64,000 nucleotides of DNA from Peromyscus leucopus (lineage: Eukaryota; Chordata; Mammalia; Rodentia; Cricetidae). How positions within the stretch are numbered: position 1 is the first letter of the stretch; every line of letters starts with the position of its first letter. The notes under the pieces were generated by a model. The model saw only the letters and a program-made list of their open reading frames with translations. It made no database searches and was not told the origin of the DNA. The stretch spans positions 44,526,456 to 44,590,455 of the forward strand of contig NC_051070.1 in the NCBI RefSeq assembly GCF_004664715.2, in the 5' to 3' direction. A program made the position numbers and the translations under genes. Shown here piece after piece: positions 52,884 to 63,932 of the stretch.

Positions 52884-54165
52884 TTCTAAAACAGCGACAC
52901 GTTTTTCTACGGTGGGTTAGATCTCAGAGATTCCTGCTCCAAGGACAGCACTGCCAACTTCAGAGGAGAAGTACATCATCAGAGAAGGCATCAGGACACT
53001 GGGGCATCGCTGATGACTGGCGGCATTTGGCTTAGCTGCAGACCAAGAAAGAGTCAAGTCTTTTACATAAGAAAAATCAGGAGAGCCTTAGGGTGTGTTC
53101 ATCCAAATGGGTGACAGATACGGTGTTGAATATTGTTCAGTGAACGGCAGAATTGAAGCTGGAAAGTAACTTACTGGCCCTGGTGTTGGCCTTTTTTATC
53201 TGTTTAATGAGAATGTTGGGGTGACTTAGGTCAGCCTATTGAGAGACACGGTGCACAACTTTGCCTTTTGTTTCAAGGAACACATTTTTGTTCTATCTAA
53301 AGATGGCGGGGACCACTGAGCACCCACATTAAATGTAGTCTTCTTCCATTTCAGCCAAATAGAATTAGGACAAAACACCCAGTTATAATGTGGGCTACAA
53401 GGGGAGTCTGGGGTTATCACAGCAGCTCTCTAAGTGGTTTGCATGATTTCGGGCTTGCTTTCTTCTGTGGCTACAGTAATCTTATTCCTGTGAAAGCGAA
53501 AGTTTTGGAACATGATATAGAAGACCCCAAACAATTTCCTAGTTCAGAATTAAAAAGCATGACCATCTTGTTAGATTTACTCTGATTCTTTTATTTCCTT
53601 AAGCTAAAATGACTTTTTTGTAACGTACACAGGATTCCATTGAGTATATGGCCTCAGTGAAGTTTCGATGTAGGATGCAAAGTATTTTTTTTAGGTGTTC
53701 TTACGAAATCCTTGAGAAGCTTAGATGAGTGCAGGTCCGAGGCTACCCCTGGGCTGACTGGCAGGGTTCCAGCACCAGCCAGGGGTCAGGAGGCTGCTGC
53801 TGTTTCTGAGGGTACATCTACCTCTGGCATAGCTGCCTCCTGCTACAGGGCTGCTCTAGAGTCCAGACTGTGGATTTTGGTCACTGCACACAGACATACA
53901 TCTTTGGAACATAAGTTTTCCTTCATTTACATATTTTAAGTGTAGTACCTTTGACTGGCAGAACCTACAGGAGCCTCCGCAGAAATGCAGCATTTAGCGT
54001 TGCAGCTCATGTGTTGTGCAGGGTAAACAGGGCATGCATGTGGATGCCGACTGCCAACTGTCTTCAACCAATGCAGAAGACCAAAAATTCAAAAAGTCTT
54101 AGCATCTGCTCCTCAATAACTACAATTAACATTCGGTGCCCTGATCCAGATACTCGTGGCCCCTT
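52884..54165 (+). other. Unique intronic sequence
   Basis: No recognisable SINE, LTR or L1 piece and no named exon. Confidence 0.45.
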
Positions 54166-54171
54166 CTCTTA

Positions 54172-54335
54172 GAGATAGATAGATGAGAGATAGACAGATA
54201 GATACAGATAGATGGTAGATGAATACATAAACAGATGAATAGATAGCTAGATGAATAATGATAGATATATGATAGATAAATAGATAATAGACACTGGTAG
54301 ATGATAGATAATGATAGGTGATAAGATAAAAAGGT
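54172..54335. repeat. (GATA)n-type degenerate microsatellite, left block
   Basis: AGATAGATAGATGAGAGATAGACAGATAG and variants. A similar block follows the LTR at 55,327-55,415. Confidence 0.92.
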
Positions 54336-54339
54336 GGAT

Positions 54340-54599
54340 TATTGAATCTTTTAAAAAAGAACTACTTGTTTTAAATATTTTACATTGGATTGGATTTTTG
54401 TGTATTGTATACAAATTTTGTACTGGACTCACCAAAATAGGATAAATAATGAAATTTTTTGTCTGAATTTGTCAAATGTTAATGGACTGGACATTGTTAA
54501 TGTAATTCTTGACTATATATATTATATATACTTATTGTGTATAGTTTTTCTTCTATTAGTTATAACCTTCTTTTATTATTTTAGACAAAAAAGGGAAAA
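54340..54599 (+). mobile_element. 3' end of an endogenous retrovirus internal region with polypurine tract
   Basis: AT-rich sequence ends with the purine tract AAAAAAGGGAAAA (54,587-54,599), directly abutting the TG of an LTR. That is the expected layout of a retroviral 3' end. The left boundary is uncertain and there is no coding sequence. Confidence 0.6.
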
Positions 54600-55093
54600 T
54601 GTGATATATTGTGTGCCTCAATGTATTGTACCCTAATAGTGTACCCTAATAAACTTATCTGGGATCAGAGGACAGAGCCAGCCACTAGATTAGACAGAGG
54701 CCAGACAGTGGTAGCACACACCTTTAATCCTATCACTCAGGAGGCAGAGATCCAGATCTCTGTGAGTTCAAGGCCACACTGGGAACAGAGCCAGGCATGG
54801 TGGCACACACCTTTAATCCCAGCACTTGAGATCTCCTGTGCTTGGGAAGGATGTATGCCTTTAATCCCAGGAAGTGATGACAGGAAGCAGAAAGGTATAT
54901 AAGGTGTGAGGACCAGGTACTAGAGGCATTTTAGCAGCAGTTCAGCTGAGATCCCTTCCGGGATAGGACTCAGAGGCTTCCAGTCTGAGGAAACAGGATC
55001 TGCTGAGGAGTTGGCAAGGTGAGGTTGGCTGTGGCTTGTTCTGCTTCTCTGGATCTCTCAGTTTTCTCCCCAGTATCTGGCTCTGGGTTTGTT

Positions 55094-55135
<42 letters not shown>

Positions 55136-55326
55136 TGACAGGGTTTCTCTGTGTAGCTTTGCGCCTTTCCTGGAACTCACTCTGTAGAACAGGCTGGCCT
55201 CGACCTCACAGAGATCCGCCTGCCTCCGCCTGCTGAGTGCTGGGATTAAAGGTGTGGGCCACCACTGCCCGGTCTGACTCTGAGTTTTTTTTTTTATTGA
55301 TAAGACCATTTAAGATTCATGTTACA
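54600..55326 (+). mobile_element. LTR E, 3' LTR with captured SINE modules, interrupted by a B1
   Basis: The element starts TGTGATATATTGTG and ends GATTCATGTTACA. It has a TATATAA box at 54,896-54,902 and two B1-like modules at about 54,700-54,830. A full B1 in - orientation (about 55,096-55,272) lies inside it, flanked by the imperfect repeats CTGGCTCTGGGTTT and CTGACTCTGAGTTT. It is homologous to LTR D. No duplication was found beyond its 3' end, because the upstream side continues into viral internal sequence. Confidence 0.8.
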
Positions 55327-55415
55327 GCTAGGTGATGGATAGATAATGATAGGTAGATCATGATAGAAACATGATAGATCCGTGATGGATAGATGGATAG
55401 ATGACAGGTAGATTT
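55327..55415. repeat. (GATA)n/(GATG)n microsatellite, right block
   Basis: GATGGATAGATAATGATAGGTAGATCATG... directly after the end of LTR E. Confidence 0.9.
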
Positions 55416-55699
55416 CAGAAAGGGGAGCACAGCGTCAGTTGTTTGCACGTGGCTTCTGTCTGTTGCCACCGTTCATATGTAGGTGTGCTCCTTGACCCCA
55501 GCTGGGAAAGGTGAGCCGTTTCCTCCCTCACGGCCACACCTCTCCCTTGTCACCCCCTTCCAACTCTGTGCGACACCTTTGGCCTTCGATCACGTTCCCC
55601 TTTGCTTTTATCCTAACATGCACACTTGTAAAATGATTGACTGCCTCTGGCACTTACTATACATTCTTTTCCCGACTTTTGTATATTTTGAGCTATTTT

Positions 55700-55912
55700 T
55701 GACTCGACTCTTCCGCTCACCCCCCCACCTCCTCATCCCCTACCCCCCCACCTCATCCCCCACCTCACCCCCACCCCTGCCCCAGGCAGGGTTTGTCTGT
55801 GTAGCACAGGCTATCTTGGAACTCACTCTGTAGACCAGGCTGGCCCTGAACTCAGATCTGCCTGCCTCTTCCTCCTGAGTGCTGGGGCTAAAGGCATGCG
55901 CCACCACAACTG
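55700..55912 (-). mobile_element. C-rich tract and antisense B1
   Basis: CCCCCCACCTC-type tract (55,718-55,785), then GGCAGGGTTTGTCTGTGTAGCAC...GGGGCTAAAGGCATGCGCCACCAC. Confidence 0.8.
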
Positions 55913-56751
55913 GTGTTGGACTCAGTTCTTAATTACTTGCCCAGTAACACTTTCAGGAAGGGTATGTGAGCACCCCGCCACTGGTTGGCGAGTGTCTTTA
56001 TCCACTGAGTCATAGCTTGCTGCCCCCTCCCATTCCTGTCTTATTTTTCTTCCCTCTGAGTTTTGTTCCATTGTCTGTTAGTATTTTTTTTTTATTATTG
56101 TTGTTGTTGAAAATTGCGAGGTCAGCCTAATTTTCCCATATTGTGTTTCTTTATCCTTGAAATTTGGTAATTTATTGTCTTTTTTTTTTTTTTTTTAACT
56201 CAAATAGAAAAATTAAGTGCTGCTCCATGATATAATTTAGATTTCTCTGGCTTACTTACTGTGTCCCACTACTGAAGGCTTGTTGATAGGGTACGGTCCA
56301 CAGAACGGCTCATGGCTTCAGACCAGACGGAGGGATTTAGTGTGTGTGTGTGGGTGGGTGGGGGTGGCATTAAAAGGTACAATTTGGGGCCAGGTTCTGT
56401 TCTTAGAAAGGGTTGAGTTTCCCGTTGTAGAGGTAGGTGAGTGCTTGATGGGAGATAGGCGTTCCAGAGAGGTGGCCTAAGTTCCCAATCTTTGACATTT
56501 ATACTGTGATTTCAGAAGCCCGTGCATGGGCAACATACAAATAAAACCCTGTGGATGACGATTATGGTGGATGTAATGGAAGAGAGGAGTTGTTTTCATT
56601 TTGGATAGCGATCTCCAGGAATCTTCCCAAGAGTGAAATTCTGGGAAAGTTACTGGGGCTGAGTGATTTTAGGTGAAGGAGAAACCTGCTCTTAGTATTG
56701 GTTACGGCAGAGTCTTCTGTGACTGCTTCCTTTCTTCCGCATTTTAATTCT

Positions 56752-56960
56752 TTTAAAGTTTTATTTATGTGTGTGCGTGTTTGCCCGCATCCGTGTCTGT
56801 GAACCATCTGTGTGCCTGAGGAAGCCAGAGGGGAGTGCTGGATTTCCCTGGGAGCACAGTTACAGGCTGTTGTGAACCATGTGGCTGCTGGGAATTGAAC
56901 CCAGGTCCTCTACAAGAGCAACAGGTGTTCTTAACCACTGAACCATCTTTCCAGCCCCAG
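56752..56960 (-). mobile_element. B3 SINE
   Basis: TTCCCTGGGAGCACAGTTACAGGCTGTTGTGAACCATG...GGTGTTCTTAACCACTGAACCATCTTTCCAGCCCC. Confidence 0.87.
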
Positions 56961-57215
56961 CTCTGTTCTTTTAGTAGAGACCTTCCCCTCCTGTGTTACC
57001 CTGTTTCTGAAGCAGAGAGAGACCTTTTAAACCTCACGGCACCGTGGTTGTGTCTGAGGTTGTACATGCCTGGATCTCATTGCTTCTCCTTTAGCAAAGT
57101 TAATGTCTGCAACCTCGTGTTAGCTTTCAGAGCATTACTTTCTTGGGTGTTTGGGCTCTCTGGCCTTGAATCCCAAGTGCTGGTGTGCACCGCCACACAT
57201 GGCTCTTAATATTTT

Positions 57216-58667
57216 CAAATAATCATTTTTATCTAGTTTTAGACTACTGTTTACTTTGCTCAGAGAAAGGCAGCCAATATTGACGTTTCTCAGAGGGCAC
57301 TGGATGCCCTTCTTAAGGACAGCCATACAAGTTTCTGTTCTCTCTCTCTCCTCCCCCTAATCTCTCTTTCTTGAGTTTCTGAAAAGGAAATTTGAACATA
57401 GACTGAGGACAGAGGTTGGTAGATACAGAGGTGTTTAGAGAGAGAAAGAATGAGATGTACACAGATGTCAATATGGTCTTCTCAAGGGAATGTCACCCCA
57501 ACTCCCATATTCTTTACACTTGCAGCTTATATTTGTTTTTGCTCCAAAGCTTCCAAACTGTACTCACTATCTTAAGTATCCCCAGGGCCCAGCACAGGAC
57601 TTCCTGAGTCTTGTGAAGAAGAGTGTGGGCATGAATAGTGAGTTCTAGAGCTTTGGGAATATGGGAAGCTAAAAGGATTTATGCCAGGGGCTCTTACTGC
57701 TGAGAGTCTCTTTCTATTTCAGGTTTTAGGAAATAAAGTCTAGAAATTTCTACTCCAGCTAGAGCAACAGTGGTAATTTCAGGAACATATGCACTACTTC
57801 AGGACTCCGTAAAAACAAAAACTGTTCAGATCACAGGAATTTTAAAGATTAATGAATTCAAGTTGGGTAATTATTTTAATGATGACACTCAGTAAATATG
57901 CTGCCAGTTGTCAGCATTTAGGGATGTTTGAGCAAAATAAAAAACAAAAATAAACAACCAAAAATCAAAATGAAACAAACAGACACCCAAGAGGGATGGA
58001 GACCATACCTCAGGGAACTGGCAACTTAAATCCGGAGTGATCTGCCTGATTGTGAAGGAGGAGGATGATGCCAGGAAGTCGCAATAAGATGGGAGAGGAC
58101 AGGGGCACACCTTTCCTTTGGTGACATGCTGACAGACCACTCTTCCTTTCTGTTTTATTCCATCTGTAACACTCGGCTGGAGAGCTATGCAAGAATGCAG
58201 GGGGTCAGCCCAGATTCACAGAGCCACCCCACAGGGCATGGCCAGCAGGAGCTGCCCTGTGGAAGGAACTGGGATGAGCTGTTTGTCGGGGAGGGGATTT
58301 ACCCACCCTGGCATCACCAGGGAGAGCACCCAGCCCTTACTCTGCAGCTGAACTGGGGTCTCTGTGTCTTCCATCACTCAACAGCTGATGCCCCTGCAAG
58401 CCCCGGCCTGTACCACTACCCACACCCTCTTATTTTCTGGCTTCCTTTCCTTGTTTTTATCTTTTCCCCCCTTGTTGCTTGGACACCTTTTTCAGGAAGC
58501 CTGGCTTGCTAGAACAGTCTTGAAAAGCTTAAGATAAATACTGAAACAACAAAACAAAACCCAGCCCTATCTCTCAAAAGAGAGAAAAATGCCCTATAGC
58601 CAACCACTTTTTTCTTTTAGAATTATTCAAGACAAACTAAAGTGGCTCTGATGCTAAGCCCAGTATG
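57216..58667 (+). other. Unique intronic sequence
   Basis: About 1.4 kb with no recognisable repeat and no convincing exon. A 128-codon open frame (58,126-58,512) has no known motif. Confidence 0.45.
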
Positions 58668-58900
58668 AAGGGGCTACAGAGCTGTCTCAGTGGTTAAAAG
58701 TACTTCGTGTTCTTGCAGAGGACCTGAGTTCAGTTCCCAACATCCACACGGCAGCCACAAACCGTTTGTAACTCTAGTTCCAGGGGATCCAATGTCCTCT
58801 TCTGGCCTCCGTGAACTCCTCCTGCGTGAACATGTGCATATAAACTCTCACAGGCTCTCACACATACCCAAGCAAGCAAGCAAGCAAACAAGCAAACAGC
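58668..58900 (+). mobile_element. B2/B3-family SINE with (AAGC)n tail
   Basis: AAGGGGCTACAGAGCTGTCTCAGTGG...CTAGTTCCAGGGGATCCAATGTCCTCTTCTGGCC, ending in AAGCAAGCAAGC. Confidence 0.87.
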
Positions 58901-59499
58901 CTTTAAGCCTAGTGCCAAGAAGTATGAGGGAGATAGGGAGGGGCGCTGGGCATCCCAGCTAGAAGAAGTGAACGAATCCAAATAACTGAAGCGGAGTCAT
59001 GGTTGCAGATGCCTCATAAACCTTAATCCCAAAGTAGATGTGATTTTAGTAATAAAAGAGCTCTCGTTTATCTGTGTCCAGGTCAGCATATTAAATGTGT
59101 GGCATGAAGATGTGTGTACATATGTGTTCTTTATGTGTTTACAGATACTCGAGGCATAAAGCGATTTAAGAAACAATTTGTTTCGGCTGTGTTTATTCAC
59201 AGGTATCTATTGGACATTCTTTGCTGTTTATTCTCTTACTGTCCAAACATAAATAGAACAGCTTGTTCTTTTTTTTTCTTAGCTACTGCATCATAGGAAA
59301 TGATCCCATCTGCTATTCAGTGCTGTGTATAAGAGTGCATGTGAGGTTTTAGCTGAGGTGTAAATATTTAAAACAATGGGATTTTTTTTTATGGGGAGGA
59401 GTTTATTCGCAATAGCTTTATTCATCTTAAGAGTTTCATAATTAAAAATGGGCACTAAGGGTCATTTTATATAAATATAAGATGCAGTTACCAAAAACT

Positions 59500-59835
59500 G
59501 TGTTTTAGTGTGTAGGTATGCCTCTGGTGTGTATGAATCTTTGCCCACACATGTGAGGATGTACATGTGGAGCCCGGAAGTCCATATCCGGTGTCTTCCT
59601 CCCTTGCTCGTCTCTTTATGTTTTGAGACAGGATCTCTCACTGAAACTGGAGCTTGCTTCATGCTGGACTGGCTGAGCAGTGAGTTCTGGGTTGTGTCTG
59701 TGTTTACCCCTAGTGCCCCAGGCCTGGGGTTACAGATGAGCACTGCCATGTTTGGCTTTTGCCGGACACTGGAGATCCTAACTCAGACCTTCACACTTGT
59801 TCTGCAAACACTGAGCCGCCGTCTCCCCAACCACA
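59500..59835 (-). mobile_element. Composite rodent SINE (B2-like and B1-like parts)
   Basis: GAGGATGTACATGTGGAGCCCGG...TTTTGAGACAGGATCTCTCACTG...GGGGTTACAGATGAGCAC...CACTGAGCCGCCGTCTCCCC. Confidence 0.65.
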
Positions 59836-60361
59836 TGGAAAACATATTGTTACACATGTATGTGATTACAGGGCTTTAACACAGTAGAGGATTAAATACT
59901 TTTTCAAACTTAACAAATATTAAAATAACCTCCGTGGTTGAGGATATGACAATGATATGTTGATGCTAATAATTTTCATATTTGTGAAATGTGGCCCAGC
60001 AGCATCGTTTCAGGGACTTCCCATTATTTCTCCCTTAGCACCACCCCCACCCCCACCCCATGGTCATCTTGTCTTTGAGCATCTTCCTAAACCTCAGGAC
60101 GGCCACAGCAGCATGTGCATCCAGCGGTGCATGGATGCAAAGGGTAAGCTGTGATTGTGGTTTGGAGTCTGTGGCCACAGGCAGTTTGAAACCTCTGATG
60201 GTCCTTAAGCGACGAAGCTGTTCTTGTCTAGCACGGGCACACCTTGAAATGCTGCGGACTGTCACCCAGCATGGCAGGTTCGCAGCAGAGGATGGCTTTG
60301 TTGATGTGAGGTGGATCGTCTCAAGGGGACAATCAAAACAAACACAGCTAGCATTAAACTT

Positions 60362-60502
60362 TTTTTCTTTTGCGACGAGGTCTCACATAGCCCAGGCTGG
60401 CCTGGAATGCACAATAATATATAGGCAAATATGGATGTAGGTTCCCGATGCTCCTTTCTCCATCTCCTGGGTGCCGGGGTTAGAGATGTGGTCCACCGGG
60501 TT
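60362..60502 (-). mobile_element. B1 relic with internal insertion
   Basis: GCGACGAGGTCTCACATAGCCCAGGCTGGCCTGGAATGC, then about 50 foreign bases, then CATCTCCTGGGTGCCGGGGTTAGAGATG. Confidence 0.5.
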
Positions 60503-60984
60503 CCAGTCTAGAATCAGTGTTTTCAAAGAGACTGAATCTGAGACATAGTCCTGTGCTTGTTGCTTGATGCTGGAGTAGCTTCAACTTTTAAGCTTAAGTA
60601 ATGGCTTTTAAAAATGACTTTAATTCTTGCATTATTCAGGTATACCTAACGTGCATGTCTGAGAGCTCTCTTTGTTCTGTCCTTTTCCATAATACTTAAA
60701 ACCTTTCTAATGATATTTATTATATGCCATTCTGAATCTATGATGTCTATATTTTGATCTCACTGCCCAGATTTTAAGTTTCCTGTAAGAGCATTAAGAA
60801 GAGGCTCTTTCAGGCATCTCTGTGTCGGTCTGTGTGCTTTGAGCATTTCCTGAGTTATAAACAGATACTTAAAAAGTGTTTGTTAATGGATGACATGGAC
60901 AAGCCTCTCTTCCAGTCTCTTCTTTTGCAGTGTTCCAATACTGACAGAAGAACAGGCCTGAAAGTCACACTGATTCTTTTTTTT

Positions 60985-61260
60985 TTTAGTATGTTTTTTA
61001 TTATTTTATTTTGTGTGTATGTGTGCGTTGCCTGAATGTATGTTTGGGAACCAGGTGAGTTCAGTGCCTTTGGAGGCCAGAAGAAGGGGATATCAGATTC
61101 CCTGGAGCTATAGTAACGGATAGGTGGAAGTTGCCATGTGGGTGCTGGGAAGACATTTGTCGCTGACTTCTGGTCTCCACAACCACACCCCCACACATCC
61201 ACATATACGGGAATGCACATGTACATGCATATGAACATGTACACACACATATCCGCCGTA
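60985..61260 (-). mobile_element. B3 SINE
   Basis: AGATTCCCTGGAGCTATAGTAACGGATAGGTGG...CCATGTGGGTGCTGGGAAG, joined to a CA-rich part. Confidence 0.65.
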
Positions 61261-61419
61261 CACACAGAAAATCACCCCAGTTTAACATCTGGTGATGAAC
61301 AGTGTACTCTCTTACATGATGAGAGACGCTGTTTGTTGTTAATTGTAGATTAAATACTGCAGAAGAAAATAGAGTGAATTAGACAGCATAGACTGTGAGA
61401 ACATCCAATAAAAACCCAG

Positions 61420-61622
61420 CTCGGGGGTGGTGAGTGCTTGTAATCTCATCTACTCAGGAGGCCGAGGGAGAAGGATGAACCATTTCAAGGCCAGCCTGGG
61501 CATCTTAGTGAGACCTATTCCCAAAGCAAAGGTTGAAGACAGAGTGGGACTGTAGCTTACTGGTAGAGCCCTTGGTCAGTGAGCGTGAGGCTTTGGATTT
61601 AGTCATCAGTCCTGTGGAGGGG
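61420..61622 (+). mobile_element. B1 and ID-like SINE
   Basis: AGCTCGGGGGTGGTGAGTGCTTGTAATCTC...GTGAGACCTATTCCCAAAGC, followed by GACTGTAGCTTACTGGTAGAGCCC. Confidence 0.65.
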
Positions 61623-61757
61623 GAAGCTTGGTGTTTGCTTTTTTTTTTTTTTTTTCAATAAGTGTTATACACAATTATATATCTATTAGTAATTGGAGTC
61701 CCTATAGAAAAAAGGAAAAAAAAAAGGAAAAATAGAAAGACAATGGGTTTAAGAAGC

Positions 61758-61895
61758 AACAGGTTGGACGTGTGGTTGTACATCAGTAACCTCGATATTT
61801 GGGGAGCAGAAGCAGGGGATCAAGAATTGAAGGCCGTTATTGGTTATATAGCAAATTAAGACCAGACTAGAACACGTGAGACCTTCCCTTCAAAT
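61758..61895 (+). mobile_element. Degenerate B1
   Basis: GGTTGGACGTGTGGTTGTACATCAGTAACC...ACACGTGAGACCTTCCC. Confidence 0.55.
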
Positions 61896-61959
61896 AAGCG
61901 GAAGAATGGCCACCACCGTTTTTCCAGATTTGATACCTATATGTGCATATCTTTAAGGA

Positions 61960-62843
61960 AGATTATTCAGTCAACGAGGAAATCAGCATGAAGGCACATC
62001 AGTATCGACTTGCTGAAAACCAGGAGCAAGGAAGGATACAGCCCTAAGTGCTGCAGGGAAGTAAATTACGTGTAGAACAAAGATAAGAACAACAGGCAAA
62101 TTCCTCAGCAGAAAGTAAGCCAGACAGATGTTGAAGTGAAATTTGGTGGTAGATGCTGTCAAAGTAGGAGTACATCCCCAGCAAAAGTCTCCCGAGGGTG
62201 AGGGTGAAGGGTCTGCAAGACTCAGCGGCTAAGATGCCTGCTGATAAGGCGGTCAGTCTTTGGGACCTACAGAGTGGAAGCAGAACCTTCTGGAAATTGT
62301 CCTTTCACCCACAGGAGTGCTGTGGAGGTCAGCCCCACCTCCCACCTCGCAAACACACACAAGCAATAAGTAAGTGTAATTCAGTTTCTGAAGAGTGAAT
62401 GAAGACTCTCAAACAGAGGACACGTGAGAGAATTCAAAACTCACAGACCTTTCCTGAAAACGATATTAAGGGAAGTGCTCCAGGCCAAGGAATGGTTACT
62501 GTACTAGGTAAGATCTGGAAATACAGACAGGATTGCAGACCAGTAGAGAGAGTCAGTCCCGAGGTTGTGGGTACATACAGAGTACCTTTTCTGATTATTT
62601 TCAAAATTAAAGGATAGTCAACCTTTAAAGTGAGACTAACAGTGTGCTGTGGGACTTATAAAACAGTGGAAATAAAATCTGAGATAACAATAGAACAAAG
62701 GAGGGGTGTGGTGGGGTGTTGGAGGAAATGGATGTTTACCACTGTGTCCACGCAAATAAAGTCCTTTTTGAGTGTACATTGTGGTAAACTGAAGAGACGG
62801 ATGAGGTAAACCATAGCGAAATCTCTTTGAAAAATCGAAACCT

Positions 62844-62850
<7 letters not shown>
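61960..62850 (+). mobile_element. Ancient LINE-1 fragment, interrupted by a B2/B3 SINE
   Basis: Phrases such as ACAAAGATAAGAACAACAGGC, CCTCAGCAGAAAGTAAGCCAGAC, CATCCCCAGCAAAAG, GTGGGACTTATAAAAC and ACAATAGAACAAAGGA follow the order of old mammalian L1 sequence. A B2/B3-type SINE lies within at about 62,205-62,375. The fragment is followed by a poly-A run. Confidence 0.55.
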
Positions 62851-62878
<28 letters not shown>

Positions 62879-63042
62879 AGAAGAAGAAAGAAAAGGTGAG
62901 TAAGCTAGCCGGAAGTCTGACCGGTGAGCCAGGAAAAGAAAGAAGAAAGAAAAGGTGAGTAAGCTAGCCGGAAGTCTGACCGGTGAGCCAGGAAAAAAAA
63001 AAAGTAGAAGCTAGCCGGAAGTCTGACTGGTGAGCCAGGAAT
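62842..63042. repeat. Poly-A followed by 59-bp tandem repeat, about 2.7 copies
   Basis: A run of about 35 A, then AAGAAG, then units GGTGAGTAAGCTAGCCGGAAG...CCGGTGAGCCAGGAAAA at 62,895, 62,954 and (shortened) 63,008. The first two copies are identical. Confidence 0.93.
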
Positions 63043-63283
63043 GGAGAGATGTTTATCCTAGGTTCATTCCTGTCGCTTTGAGAATACATCCTGATGAAAG
63101 CAACTTTAAGGCTAAAAGGTTTATACACTTCCAGGTCACAGCCAGTCAGAGAGAAAGAAGGCGAATGCGTGTTTACTGCTCAGCTCCCTTCTCTGCTCTT
63201 TATATTCAGGGTCCCACCCATGAAATGATGTCATACCAGGGTGAGTCTTCCCGTCTCAATTAACCCAACTTTGAAAAATCCTT

Positions 63284-63640
63284 GTAGGCACTGATCTATG
63301 GAGTGGCTGTAGGCCAACCTGATCTATAGAGTGGCAGTAGACCAACCTGCTCTATGGAATGGCTGTGGCCAACCTGATCTACGGAATGGCAGTAGACCAA
63401 CCTGCTCTATGGAATGGCTGTAGGCCAACCTGATCTACGAGTTGTGGCTATTATTTATTTTTTTTTTTTTTTTTTTTTTTTTTTATTATTATTGTAGCCA
63501 CCTGATCTACAGAGTGGCATAGGCTAGTAAGGCATCCTGATCTATGGAATGGCTGTAGGCCATCCTGATCTATGAATGCTATAGGCCAACCTGCTCTATG
63601 GAGTGGCTGTAGGCCATCCTGGTCTACAGAATGGACCTCT
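63284..63640. repeat. 28-bp minisatellite interrupted by T tract
   Basis: The unit is roughly GGAATGGCTGTAGGCCAACCTGATCTAT (period 28: 63,303, 63,331, 63,359). A T run (63,458-63,484) with TTATTATTATTG breaks the array in the middle. Confidence 0.93.
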
Positions 63641-63699
63641 GGCTTTCTTCCTTGGTGACTCTAGAGTGTGTCAAGTTGCCTATTAAAACTAACCATCAC

Positions 63700-63897
63700 A
63701 GGGCCAGTGAGAAGGCTTCCATGGCTAAAAGTGTCTGCCACTACGTCTAATGACCTGAGTTTGAGTCCCAGGATCTATATGATAATGCAACCAACTCTTG
63801 CAAGTTATTCTCTGAACTCCATATGTGCACCATGGCACATGCATGCCCCAGTCCCCATATGCACACACACAAATAAATAAATGTAAAAAAAAAACAA
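63700..63897 (+). mobile_element. B2/B3-family SINE
   Basis: AGGGCCAGTGAGAAGGCTTCCATGGC...GACCTGAGTTTGAGTCCCAGGATC...CACACACAAATAAATAAATG. Confidence 0.8.
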
Positions 63898-63932
63898 CCT
63901 CTAATTATCACAATATTGAATACTAAAAGATA

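Noticed and set aside
54340..55326. Intact endogenous retrovirus
   Set aside because: Only a 3' non-coding end and one LTR are present. No gag, pol or env reading frame is visible.
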